A stretch of DNA of 59,915 nt from a virus. Made by a program: the position numbers and the translations under genes. The stretch is from the IMG/VR virus record IMGVR_UViG_3300044712_001805, positions 1 through 59,915 of that record, one strand, 5' to 3'. This document shows positions 23,790 to 31,180 of this stretch, piece after piece (position 1 is the first letter of the stretch; each line of letters begins with the position of its first letter). The notes beneath the pieces are model-generated. The model was not told where the DNA came from. It searched no databases and saw nothing but the letters and a program-made list of their open reading frames with translations.

Positions 23790-23920
23790 TGCGCTACCGC
23801 TACCGTCACGTCTTCGGCGAGTGGAGATGGTCCTACAGGTTCTCGACGCGCCACGATGCGCAAATCGAGATGATGAAGCGCCGGGCCTACGGCTACGTCG
23901 TGGGGTGGGTGGGGCGATGA
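23789..23920 (+). CDS. Very small basic protein
   Basis: 43 residues, TGATG junction with the lipoprotein gene, Arg/Tyr-rich. Overlaps with both neighbours support it as a gene; no function can be given. Confidence 0.4.
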   Translation: MRYRYRHVFGEWRWSYRFSTRHDAQIEMMKRRAYGYVVGWVGR

Positions 23921-24156
23921 GGCGCGGAGAGCGTCGCTTTCACGAGCACCGCGTGATGCGGCAGCGGCTTGCGGTCGAGCAGCGTGTCGGCTACGTCTCC
24001 CCCTTCGGCGGGCCGACGTGGCCCACGACTCCGCGCGAGGTGGGCGTGCTGCGGCATCACGCGTTGCATTGGTGCCGGGAGCGATGCTGGTCCGGAAAGC
24101 GTCCGTTCAGTCGTCGGGAACGCTGCGCAGAGATCGACGCACGGAGTGCCGCATGA
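23917..24156 (+). CDS. Small basic hypothetical protein
   Basis: 79 residues with ATGA junctions on both sides. Arg/His-rich with CRERC near the C-terminus. No family recognised. Confidence 0.4.
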   Translation: MRRGERRFHEHRVMRQRLAVEQRVGYVSPFGGPTWPTTPREVGVLRHHALHWCRERCWSGKRPFSRRERCAEIDARSAA

Positions 24157-24818
24157 TCGCCACCCGCTACTGCAACCGCTGCGGCTACTTCGGCGCGGAG
24201 AAGTGGCACCTGACGCACGACGGGTTCGAGTGCCGCCACCCGAGCGTCGAGAGCTTCACCAACGGACCGCTGCCCCCGATCGACGCGCCGCGGAGCGAAT
24301 CGTGGTGGAGATCGATCGACCGCAACGGGCGCACGGCGATCTGCTGCTTCGGCGTGGCGCTGCTGCTGCTCTGGGTGTCGTTCTGCGGCCCCACCGTTCT
24401 CCGCGCCGACGAGCCGTGCTCCGCCCTCGTCCGCGCCGCCTCGGAGCACCTCGCGATGGCCGCAACGGGGCCGTGTTCGGGCGTCACGTGCGTGGCTGGC
24501 TACAAGCCATGCGTCAACACGAGCGGGACGTGCTCCTGCCGCCCGCTCAGCTGGCAGTGCTCCGCGGTGGCACCGACGCCCGTGCCACTGCCGACGGCGA
24601 CCCCGGTGCCGCAGCCGACGCCGGGACCGACCCCGATCCCGCCGACTCCCGCCCCGCAGCCGACGCCGGGCTCTGGAGGCGCGATCCAGAAGGTGTCCCT
24701 CCACTGCGACGTGCCGTTCACGTACGGCCCCGGCGACATCGTCCTATGCAACGGCCAGCAGGTCTTCATCGAGGACCCGCTGGTGAGCTACGCCATCCAC
24801 GCCACGTTTCCGAACTGA
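24153..24818 (+). CDS. Zinc-finger membrane protein with Pro-rich stalk
   Basis: 221 residues. The N-terminus has CNRCGYFG and a later FECRH (likely zinc ribbon, cytoplasmic). Residues 61-79 are a transmembrane helix. Then comes a Cys-rich external region (about 88-140), a roughly 35-residue Pro/Thr stalk built of PTP units, and a 45-residue C-terminal domain. This is a type II membrane protein that would display a domain beyond the inner membrane. No known family recognised. Confidence 0.6.
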   Translation: MIATRYCNRCGYFGAEKWHLTHDGFECRHPSVESFTNGPLPPIDAPRSESWWRSIDRNGRTAICCFGVALLLLWVSFCGPTVLRADEPCSALVRAASEHLAMAATGPCSGVTCVAGYKPCVNTSGTCSCRPLSWQCSAVAPTPVPLPTATPVPQPTPGPTPIPPTPAPQPTPGSGGAIQKVSLHCDVPFTYGPGDIVLCNGQQVFIEDPLVSYAIHATFPN

Positions 24819-24828
24819 GGAGGATCTC

Positions 24829-25233
24829 GTGAAGCTGTCCGAAGTCATCAAGGGCACCCCGGCCGACATCGACGTCACCGTGACGCCCGATCCGTCCATC
24901 CCCGCGAGCCTCCCGACGTGCCCGCCCGCGACCGACGGTCCGTCGTACCTCGAAGTCACCCGCAATGGCTTCCACCTCGACGGCACGTACATGGCCGACG
25001 CCACCGAGATGGCTGTGCGGCGCGCCTCGTGGCACTACCACGCGACCGAGGCGAGCTTCATGCACATCCCGAGCGACAGCTTCGAACTGCTCGTCCTCTC
25101 GGGTCGTCTCCGCCTCGACACGACGCTGGCCGTGAGCGACTACGCGCACCAGTGGGACGGGCTCACCATCCAGGAGCTCTACGAGCAGCAGGCGAAGATC
25201 AAGAGCGGCGGCGGGACGCCGGGCCAGGTCTGA
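24829..25233 (+). CDS. Hypothetical protein
   Basis: 134 residues from GTG 24829 with GAGGAGG. Mixed alpha/beta with a conserved-looking ASWHYHATEASFMHIPSD segment. No family recognised. It lies between the membrane protein and the lysis genes. Confidence 0.5.
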   Translation: MKLSEVIKGTPADIDVTVTPDPSIPASLPTCPPATDGPSYLEVTRNGFHLDGTYMADATEMAVRRASWHYHATEASFMHIPSDSFELLVLSGRLRLDTTLAVSDYAHQWDGLTIQELYEQQAKIKSGGGTPGQV

Positions 25234-25235
25234 CC

Positions 25236-25448
25236 ATGCGAGGCGTCATTTTCGGGCGCGGCATCATCGATGGCCGCCGCCCCCGCCCGCGTCCGATCTC
25301 CACGCTCACCGTCCACCGTGCCTCTGAGTTCACGAAGCGCGGACGGCGCATCATCGCTTCGTGGCTCCGGAAGCAGGCCGATACGATCGAGCACGAGCCG
25401 GAGACGCTCGCGAAGCGGTACACGGCGCGTTACTTGGCGGTGCCGTGA
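25236..25448 (+). CDS. Small basic hypothetical protein
   Basis: 70 residues, rich in Arg, with a single amphipathic helix near the C-terminus. The start has no strong ribosome site. TGATG junction with the next gene. Confidence 0.4.
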   Translation: MRGVIFGRGIIDGRRPRPRPISTLTVHRASEFTKRGRRIIASWLRKQADTIEHEPETLAKRYTARYLAVP

Positions 25449-25777
25449 TGCGTCGCCCCCGCTTCCTCTCCGCCGCCTTCGCCGCGCTCCTGTGCGGGAT
25501 GGCGGTGGTATGCGGGGGCTGCTCGCTCTTCCCGGACCGCACGCCCGGCAAGGTGCTCACGAGCATCAACGCCCACGCGTACTACGAGCTCCGGTACGAG
25601 CGCACGTGCGTGAAGGTCAAGGGGCCGGCGACGTGCCCGGAAGCGCAGGCCGCGCTCAACGAGTGGAAGGCCGACGCGCAGCTCGCCAGCGCGGCTCTCA
25701 CGCGCGGCGGGAAGCTTCCGCTCCAGCTCGCGCAGCTCAAGGCCGACGAGGCGAAGACGAAGAGGCTCTTGAAATGA
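25448..25777 (+). CDS. Predicted lipoprotein; possible outer-membrane spanin subunit
   Basis: 109 residues. RRPRFLSAAFAALLCGMAVVCGGC is a signal with a VCGGC lipobox. The mature part is helical and charged, with one further cysteine pair. Two-component spanins pair an outer-membrane lipoprotein with an inner-membrane coiled-coil protein, and such a protein is at 26773. Spanin o-subunits are usually Pro-rich, which this is not, so the role is tentative. Confidence 0.5.
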   Translation: MRRPRFLSAAFAALLCGMAVVCGGCSLFPDRTPGKVLTSINAHAYYELRYERTCVKVKGPATCPEAQAALNEWKADAQLASAALTRGGKLPLQLAQLKADEAKTKRLLK

Positions 25778-25941
25778 ACGCCGCCGAGATCGCCGCGATG
25801 CTCTCGAACTTCCTGAAGATCCTCGCGTCACCCGGCGGAGAGGCCGCGCTGACGAACCTCTTCACCGACCACGGCCTGACGCCCGAGAAGGTGGCAGCCG
25901 TCGCCAAGCAGATGCCGGACGCCCCGGCGCCGAAGGAGTGA
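25774..25941 (+). CDS. Small helical protein
   Basis: 55 residues, ATGA junction. Two helices (NAAEIAAMLSNFLKIL and LTPEKVAAVAKQM). No family recognised; it lies within the lysis block. Confidence 0.45.
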   Translation: MNAAEIAAMLSNFLKILASPGGEAALTNLFTDHGLTPEKVAAVAKQMPDAPAPKE

Positions 25942-25943
25942 CC

Positions 25944-26153
25944 ATGCCGCTCACCATCCAGGAAATCCTCGCCGACCTCCCGGAGCTGATCACGCTGGAG
26001 GTCCAGATCGAGAAGGCGATCGCGTCGCTGCCCCCGAAGGGCTCGCCGCGCACCGCCGTCGACTACGCGAAGGCGTTCGGCGCGGCCGACGATGGCCCGC
26101 AGATGACGCTCGCCAAGCTCATCGACACCGTCGAGAGCCAGGCCGCGAGCTGA
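25944..26153 (+). CDS. Small acidic helical protein
   Basis: 69 residues. ATG 25944 has AAGGAG at 25933-25938, which decides against the in-frame GTG 25938. Helical, without membrane segments. Function unknown. Confidence 0.5.
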   Translation: MPLTIQEILADLPELITLEVQIEKAIASLPPKGSPRTAVDYAKAFGAADDGPQMTLAKLIDTVESQAAS

Positions 26154-26160
26154 CGCGTCG

Positions 26161-26559
26161 ATGCCGCCGACTCCCACGCCTGCCGTCGAGAGCGTCGCCA
26201 CGATGGCGTCCTTCTGGGCGCAGGCGTGGAAGGCGATCGACACGTACCTCATCAACGAGCTGGGCAAGCACACTGGCCTGCTCCTCACGATCGTTCTCTT
26301 CATCGTCTTCGTGCGACCGATGATCACCGCGTTCATCAAGTCGTACTGGACGAAGGAGGCCCGGCCGGCGTGGGCCAACGCGCTCCTCGCCACGTTCGGC
26401 GTGCTCCACATGTTCTATCGCTGGGCGTGGGGGCTCACGCTCGCGAAGCTCGGGCTCGCGATGCCCCCGGAAGACGAGGAGAAGTCCGGCGTCCTCAACC
26501 TCGGCGAGGTCTCACCCTCCGCCACAGCCGCCGCGGTGAAGCGGCAGGAGGCACCATGA
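26161..26559 (+). CDS. Membrane protein of the lysis block, holin candidate
   Basis: 132 residues. Residues about 39-58 (GLLLTIVLFIVFV core) are a transmembrane helix; about 72-92 is a weaker hydrophobic segment. The C-terminus is charged. There is no Shine-Dalgarno before ATG 26161; M15 is an alternative start. Placement just before the endolysin supports a holin or an accessory role. Confidence 0.5.
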   Translation: MPPTPTPAVESVATMASFWAQAWKAIDTYLINELGKHTGLLLTIVLFIVFVRPMITAFIKSYWTKEARPAWANALLATFGVLHMFYRWAWGLTLAKLGLAMPPEDEEKSGVLNLGEVSPSATAAAVKRQEAP

Positions 26560-26762
26560 TTTCCGGAGCCGCTCTCCTCTCGGTCCTCGTGCTGCTCGTG
26601 ATCGGCGGGCTCATCTGCTGGCTGCTCTGGTGGTTCATCGGGTACGTCGGCATTCCCGAGCCGTTCAACAAGGTTGCCCGGGTCATCGTCGCCCTCGTGG
26701 CGGTGGTGTTCCTCATCAACCTTCTCCTCACGCTCGGCGGGCATCCGCTGGTTCGCTGGTAG
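26556..26762 (+). CDS. Two-helix small membrane protein, Thivi_2564-like; holin candidate
   Basis: 68 residues with CAGGAGG. Two transmembrane helices (about 3-26 and 43-62) flank IPEPFNKVARVI, the signature of a conserved small phage membrane family (Thivi_2564-like). It is well placed, between two other membrane proteins and the endolysin, to be the holin. Confidence 0.6.
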   Translation: MISGAALLSVLVLLVIGGLICWLLWWFIGYVGIPEPFNKVARVIVALVAVVFLINLLLTLGGHPLVRW

Positions 26763-26772
26763 GGACGCCGTC

Positions 26773-27177
26773 ATGCCCGACACCCCGCCCCCCGAGGACT
26801 TCGTGCGCGAAGCAGAGAACGGGCGCCCCGTGGTCTTCCCGCGCCGACGCGACTCCGAGCGCCCGGTCCGCGTGTTCACGGGGCGGGCCGTCCTCGGCTT
26901 CTTCCTCGGGAACATCGCGATCCTGCTGGGGTTCGGCTACTGGGTGACGAACACCTACATCGACCAGCGTGCGGGGATCCTCATCCGGATTCACAACAAC
27001 GATCCGGACGCGCACAACGCGCGGCTGAAGGAGTTCAGCGTCGCGGGACAGCAGGACCGACAGAACGCCTCGCTTGAGGCCAAGATCGACCGCGTAGACC
27101 AGAAAGTCCAGGCGATCAGCGAGCAGCTCGGGGAGATGCGCGGCGAGATGCGCGCTCGCGCGAAGGTGGACAGGTGA
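26773..27177 (+). CDS. Inner-membrane coiled-coil protein; possible inner spanin
   Basis: 134 residues. A cytoplasmic N-terminus of about 40 residues, a transmembrane helix at about 43-63 (AVLGFFLGNIAILLGFGYW), then an external coiled coil (about 85-134). This is the topology of an i-spanin; the lipoprotein at 25448 could be its partner. GTGA overlap with the endolysin gene. Confidence 0.5.
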   Translation: MPDTPPPEDFVREAENGRPVVFPRRRDSERPVRVFTGRAVLGFFLGNIAILLGFGYWVTNTYIDQRAGILIRIHNNDPDAHNARLKEFSVAGQQDRQNASLEAKIDRVDQKVQAISEQLGEMRGEMRARAKVDR

Positions 27178-27704
27178 AGCTTCCCTCCGACGTCGCCGCG
27201 GCTGTCTCGCTCAACGCGGGGCGGTTCGGGATCGATCCGCTCCTCGTCTCCGCTATCGTCATGAAGGAGTCCGGCGGGAACGCCTGGGCCTGGAAGCCCG
27301 AGCCGGCCTTTCGCTATCTCTGGGACGTGAAGACGGGTTCTCCCTTCCGCGTGCTTACGATGCAGGAGCGCGTGACCGAGGAGGCGCCCGCGGACTTCCC
27401 GTGTCTCGCTGGCGACCGCGACCAGGAATGGTGGGCGCAGCAGGCGAGCTGGGGCGCGATGCAGGTCATGGGCGCCGTGGCGCGCGAGTACGGTTTCCGC
27501 GGGGACTACCTCACGGAGCTTCTCTCGCCCGGCGTCGGGGTGGAGTTCGGCTGCCGCTACCTGCAGCGTCAGCTCCGCAGGTACGCGAACGACCTCGAGC
27601 CCGCGATCTCGGCCTACAACGCCGGCTCGTCGACGCTCTCGAACCACGCGGACTACGTGGAGCCCGTCCTCGCGTTCGTCGAGGCGTTCCGGAGGGCGGG
27701 CTGA
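27174..27704 (+). CDS. Lytic transglycosylase (SLT-type) endolysin
   Basis: 176 residues from GTG 27174. E32 in MKESGGN is the catalytic glutamate of the SLT fold; SWGAMQVM and AISAYNAGS are the other family motifs. It cleaves the glycan strand of peptidoglycan. No signal peptide is present, so release would need the adjacent holin candidates. It could alternatively be virion-associated, but its position beside the membrane genes favours lysis. Confidence 0.85.
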   Translation: MKLPSDVAAAVSLNAGRFGIDPLLVSAIVMKESGGNAWAWKPEPAFRYLWDVKTGSPFRVLTMQERVTEEAPADFPCLAGDRDQEWWAQQASWGAMQVMGAVAREYGFRGDYLTELLSPGVGVEFGCRYLQRQLRRYANDLEPAISAYNAGSSTLSNHADYVEPVLAFVEAFRRAG

Positions 27705-27739
27705 TGCACGAATCGAAATTCGAGGACAGGGGGTAACCG

Positions 27740-28135
27740 ATGCCGACTCCCGGCAGCGCGATCTACAGCTTCCAGCCGCCGCTTCTGCCGCCGCCGACGG
27801 GCGTCACCGCCGCGCTTCAGCACCAGCGGGCGGCCGTGACCGGGGCGGAGAACACGCTCTCGAGCTTCCTCACCGGCGGCGTCATCCCGAACGGCACCAA
27901 CCAGGCCACCGCCCACGTGTACCCGCACGGCGTCTTCCTCCAGGTGGAGAGCGCCGACGCGGCGACGAAGTGCTTCGTGACGGTGGTCGGGCTGGCAGCG
28001 AGCGCGACGCTCGGGGTCGAGATCCCCTCGGGGCCCGGCGGGATCTACTTCGAGATCCCCTACGCGCTGGCGAACGACCTCGTGCGGGTCCTCTCCGCCG
28101 GCACCACGCACGTCCAGTGCATCTTCTACTACTGA
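27740..28135 (+). CDS. Hypothetical beta-rich structural protein
   Basis: 131 residues, ATG with AGGGGGT. Pro-rich start, then alternating strands (VFLQVES, CFVTVVGL, GIYFEIPY). Possibly a small head or tail component. TGATG junction with the next gene. Confidence 0.5.
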   Translation: MPTPGSAIYSFQPPLLPPPTGVTAALQHQRAAVTGAENTLSSFLTGGVIPNGTNQATAHVYPHGVFLQVESADAATKCFVTVVGLAASATLGVEIPSGPGGIYFEIPYALANDLVRVLSAGTTHVQCIFYY

Positions 28136-28644
28136 TGACGACCATCATCGTTGCCGCCGCGTTCTTCTGCGTCGCCGCCGCGCTCGTCTCCGATGCGCTG
28201 GCGAGACGAGCCCTCAACCGTCGCCTCGACCGGGTCGAGGAGGCGTGGAGCGCAACTCTCGGCGGGATCTCTTTGATGAAGCGGGAGCGCGCCGTGGCGG
28301 ACGCCGAGGTGTCCGAGCGGCTCTCACTGGTTCAGCGGCGAGAGGGGGAGGTGGAACGCGCTCTCCTCGCGGCGGTCGACCGACTCGCCTCGATCGACAA
28401 GTCCGTCGCCCTGGTCCCCGCCGGGCTCACCGCACTCGGGGAGCAGTTCCGCGCGGCCTTCGAGGAGATGCAGGAGAACACGCTCCCGGAGGACTCGAAG
28501 GACATCGGGGCTACGGCCATCGCGCGGATCCAGAACGTCCGCGCCATGATCGCCGAGCGCGAGGCGCAGTCCCTCAGGGCGCTCAACGAGAGCGTCGAGC
28601 AGGGGAAGAGCCTCCCGAAGATCCGGGTGGGAGTCGGTAGCTGA
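28135..28644 (+). CDS. Membrane-anchored coiled-coil protein
   Basis: 169 residues. Residues 2-22 are hydrophobic (anchor), followed by a long charged helix/coiled coil (about 25-150). It sits directly before the portal with a TGATG junction. No family recognised; a membrane anchor beside portal genes is unusual. Confidence 0.5.
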   Translation: MTTIIVAAAFFCVAAALVSDALARRALNRRLDRVEEAWSATLGGISLMKRERAVADAEVSERLSLVQRREGEVERALLAAVDRLASIDKSVALVPAGLTALGEQFRAAFEEMQENTLPEDSKDIGATAIARIQNVRAMIAEREAQSLRALNESVEQGKSLPKIRVGVGS

Positions 28645-31040
28645 TGTCCGCCGTGATGCCGCCCCCCGTCGTTCCCGGAGTCCCGGGAGGCTCCTCGGAC
28701 GAGGAGCGCCCGATCCTCGCGGCCGACGGCGACCGCGTGCCGGGGGCCGGTATCCGGGATCTCCCGGACGACGAGCGCGCGGCGCTCCTAAAGATCCGGC
28801 AGAACTTCGAGGGCGGGCTCGACGGGAACCGCGCGCGGCGCGAGTACCAGAAGAAGTGCCTGAAGGTTCTCGAGATGATCCGGGGGAACCAGTACCTCTC
28901 GTGGGACTACACGACGGGGTCGTGGGAGTCGATCTCCTCGGCGAGCGGCGGCAGGACGGCGACGGGGTCCTCGAGTGCGACGAGCCAGGCGCTCTACTCC
29001 ATGAACATCGTCCAGCCGTACGCGCTCACGCTGGAGGCGCTCCTCACGGGCGCGCGGATGAACGTGCGGTCGTTCCCGGAGAACCCGAACAACCCGGACG
29101 ACGTTCTGGCCGCCGAGAAGGCGACGCTCGTCAACCGGGCGCACGAGCGGTTCTGCCGGCAGTTCGAGCGCGACCGGCGGGCGATCTTCGCACTCCTCAC
29201 CTGCGGCACCTTCGGGAGCTACATCCGCACGGTCACGGATGGCGACCGCTTCGGCTACATGGATGAGCCGGTCGTCGCGATGCAGGACGTCCCGATCGGC
29301 GAGCCGCACGTCACGTGTCCCGTCTGCGGCGACTGGCTGAACTCGGTCCCGACCCCGGGCGTTCCGGCGAAGTGCCAGTCGTGCGGCGGGCCGCTCCCGG
29401 AGGAGCCCGAGCAGCCGACGGCGCAGCTCCCGCAGAAGGTCGGGACGCGGAAGGTCCCCCGCGCGCGGACCGTCGAGACCATCGTCGACGGCTTCGAGTT
29501 GAAGCTCCCGCTCGACGCGAGCGAGCAGGCCGAGTTCGACACGATCGTGCGCGAGCGCGAGGTCTCGAGGACGCTCGTCCGCGGGACGTGGCCCGACGTC
29601 GAGGGGGACCACTCGGAGGACGAGCCCGGGGAAGTCGGCTCCAACCAGAGCTACGGGCGCCGCGTCCGGCGCCAGGCGAACGTCGGGACGACGGTCGAGA
29701 ACCGCCCGACGATGAGCTACGACGGGCACCGGGTGACCCTGAGCGAGGCGTGGCACCGGCCGCGCGCCTTCTACGACATCGACGAGGAGGACCTCCGGAA
29801 GCGGCTCCTGGCGAGGTTTCCGAACGGCGTGAAGGTGACGTGGGCGGACGACCAGTTCTGCGAGGCGCGCCCGGAGCCCATGGACAAGGTGTGGCGCATC
29901 TGCCACGCGCTGCCCGGCCGGTCGCAGATCCGGGAGCCGATCCTCGGGTCCCTGATCCCCGTGCAGGAGGTCGTGAACGACCTTTTCAACATCATCCGGG
30001 ACATCATCGAGTACACGATCCCGGCGACGTTCATCAACAAGCGGGTGCTGGACGTCCGCTCGTGGGCGCGTTCCCAGGTCATCGCGGGCGGGGCCTACCC
30101 CGTCGTCGACACGGGGCGTCCGGTCTCGGATGCGTTCTTCCAGACGGAGCCCGGGCGGCTGCCGGAGTTCGCGACGGTTCTCTTCGAGAAGCTCTGGACG
30201 GAGGTCGCGCAGTTCCTCACCGGCGCGTTCCCCGCGGCGTTCGGCGGGGAGACGGCCGGCAACCCGACGGCCGAGGGGCGCGAGATTCAGCGGCAGGGTG
30301 CGCTCGGACGCGTCAACCTCTTCCTGCAGGCGCTCCAGGAGCATCGCGCCGAGTGCGCCGGGCTCATCGTGGAGGACTTCGTCAACAACTCCACGGAGCC
30401 GCTCTCCTTCCTCGACGAGAACGAGGGCGGCGAAATGTCGATGTCGAGCGCGAGCGTGGAGGACTTCGCCATTGGGAAGTTCCGCGCGCAGTTCGAGGTC
30501 GTGTCGGAGTTCCCGTCCACGTGGGCGCAGCGCCAGGCACTCACGCTCCAGATGTTCCAGATCCCGGCGCTCCAGGCGTGGGTCGGGCTCCTGAAGAACG
30601 CGTCGAAGGTGCGCTCGGTGCTCGGCTCGGAGCTCGACGTCCCGCGGCTCGCCTCCTACAAGCGCGAGTTCCGGCTCATCAACAAGATCCTCATCGAGGC
30701 GCCGCAGCCCGGGCCGCCGGTCCCGGTGACCGACCCCGCGACGGGACAGCCGCCGGTCGACCCGATGACCGGGCAACCCGTGATCGACCCGGCGACCGGG
30801 CAGCCGCCGGTGCAGCCCGGCCCGCCCGTCTGCTCGCAGCCGACGAGCCCCGTGGACGACGCCGCGACGATGCTCGAGGCGCTGCGCGACTTCCACGATA
30901 GCCAGGACGGCCAGCGCGCGATCGAGAAGGCGAAGGCGACGGGTGCGGGGGAGGGATACCAGAACTACCAGCTTCACATCCAGGAGCGGGTCGCGGCGGC
31001 TGGCGCCGCGGCTCCGCCCGATCAGGGGGCGCCCCAGTGA
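28644..31040 (+). CDS. Portal protein with zinc-ribbon insert
   Basis: 798 residues, typical of podovirus portals. The order and content (SWDYTTGSWESI, MNIVQPYALTLEALLTG, later VNDLFNIIRDIIEYTIPATF and TAEGREIQ) fit the P22/T7-like portal family. C225-x2-C228 and C244-x2-C247 form a zinc ribbon inserted in the wing region. The C-terminus has three copies of a Pro-rich DP-TGQP unit, about 11 residues each. The portal is the packaging channel and the head-tail vertex. ATG overlaps the upstream stop (TGATG). Confidence 0.8.
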   Translation: MSAVMPPPVVPGVPGGSSDEERPILAADGDRVPGAGIRDLPDDERAALLKIRQNFEGGLDGNRARREYQKKCLKVLEMIRGNQYLSWDYTTGSWESISSASGGRTATGSSSATSQALYSMNIVQPYALTLEALLTGARMNVRSFPENPNNPDDVLAAEKATLVNRAHERFCRQFERDRRAIFALLTCGTFGSYIRTVTDGDRFGYMDEPVVAMQDVPIGEPHVTCPVCGDWLNSVPTPGVPAKCQSCGGPLPEEPEQPTAQLPQKVGTRKVPRARTVETIVDGFELKLPLDASEQAEFDTIVREREVSRTLVRGTWPDVEGDHSEDEPGEVGSNQSYGRRVRRQANVGTTVENRPTMSYDGHRVTLSEAWHRPRAFYDIDEEDLRKRLLARFPNGVKVTWADDQFCEARPEPMDKVWRICHALPGRSQIREPILGSLIPVQEVVNDLFNIIRDIIEYTIPATFINKRVLDVRSWARSQVIAGGAYPVVDTGRPVSDAFFQTEPGRLPEFATVLFEKLWTEVAQFLTGAFPAAFGGETAGNPTAEGREIQRQGALGRVNLFLQALQEHRAECAGLIVEDFVNNSTEPLSFLDENEGGEMSMSSASVEDFAIGKFRAQFEVVSEFPSTWAQRQALTLQMFQIPALQAWVGLLKNASKVRSVLGSELDVPRLASYKREFRLINKILIEAPQPGPPVPVTDPATGQPPVDPMTGQPVIDPATGQPPVQPGPPVCSQPTSPVDDAATMLEALRDFHDSQDGQRAIEKAKATGAGEGYQNYQLHIQERVAAAGAAAPPDQGAPQ

Positions 31041-31159
31041 TGGCCGGACGCGGCACCGCGAAGACCGCGAGGAGATCGGTAACCGGCCGAGTGGAACCAC
31101 GGAAGACCGAGGGACAGTCCGGACGCGGCACCGAAAAGACCGCGAGCGCGAGACGGTAA
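31040..31159 (+). CDS. Tiny repetitive basic ORF after the portal gene
   Basis: 39 residues starting on the portal stop (TGATG). The two halves repeat GRGT-KTA, from a direct duplication of the DNA. It is Arg/Thr-rich. It may be a coupled micro-gene or simply the repeat read in an open frame. Confidence 0.3.
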   Translation: MAGRGTAKTARRSVTGRVEPRKTEGQSGRGTEKTASARR

Positions 31160-31163
31160 CCGG
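31044..31163 (+). repeat. Tandem duplication between portal and scaffold genes
   Basis: CCGGACGCGGCACCG-AAGACCGCGAG through GGTAACCGG occurs at 31044-31086 and, with small changes, at 31119-31163, 75 bp apart. The spacer also contains a related GGAAGACCGAG. Confidence 0.75.
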
Positions 31164-31180
31164 ACGGAAGAGAGGAGACC

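Noticed and set aside
28788-31100. 770-codon antisense frame opposite the portal
   Set aside because: Same reason; the portal frame carries the recognisable features.
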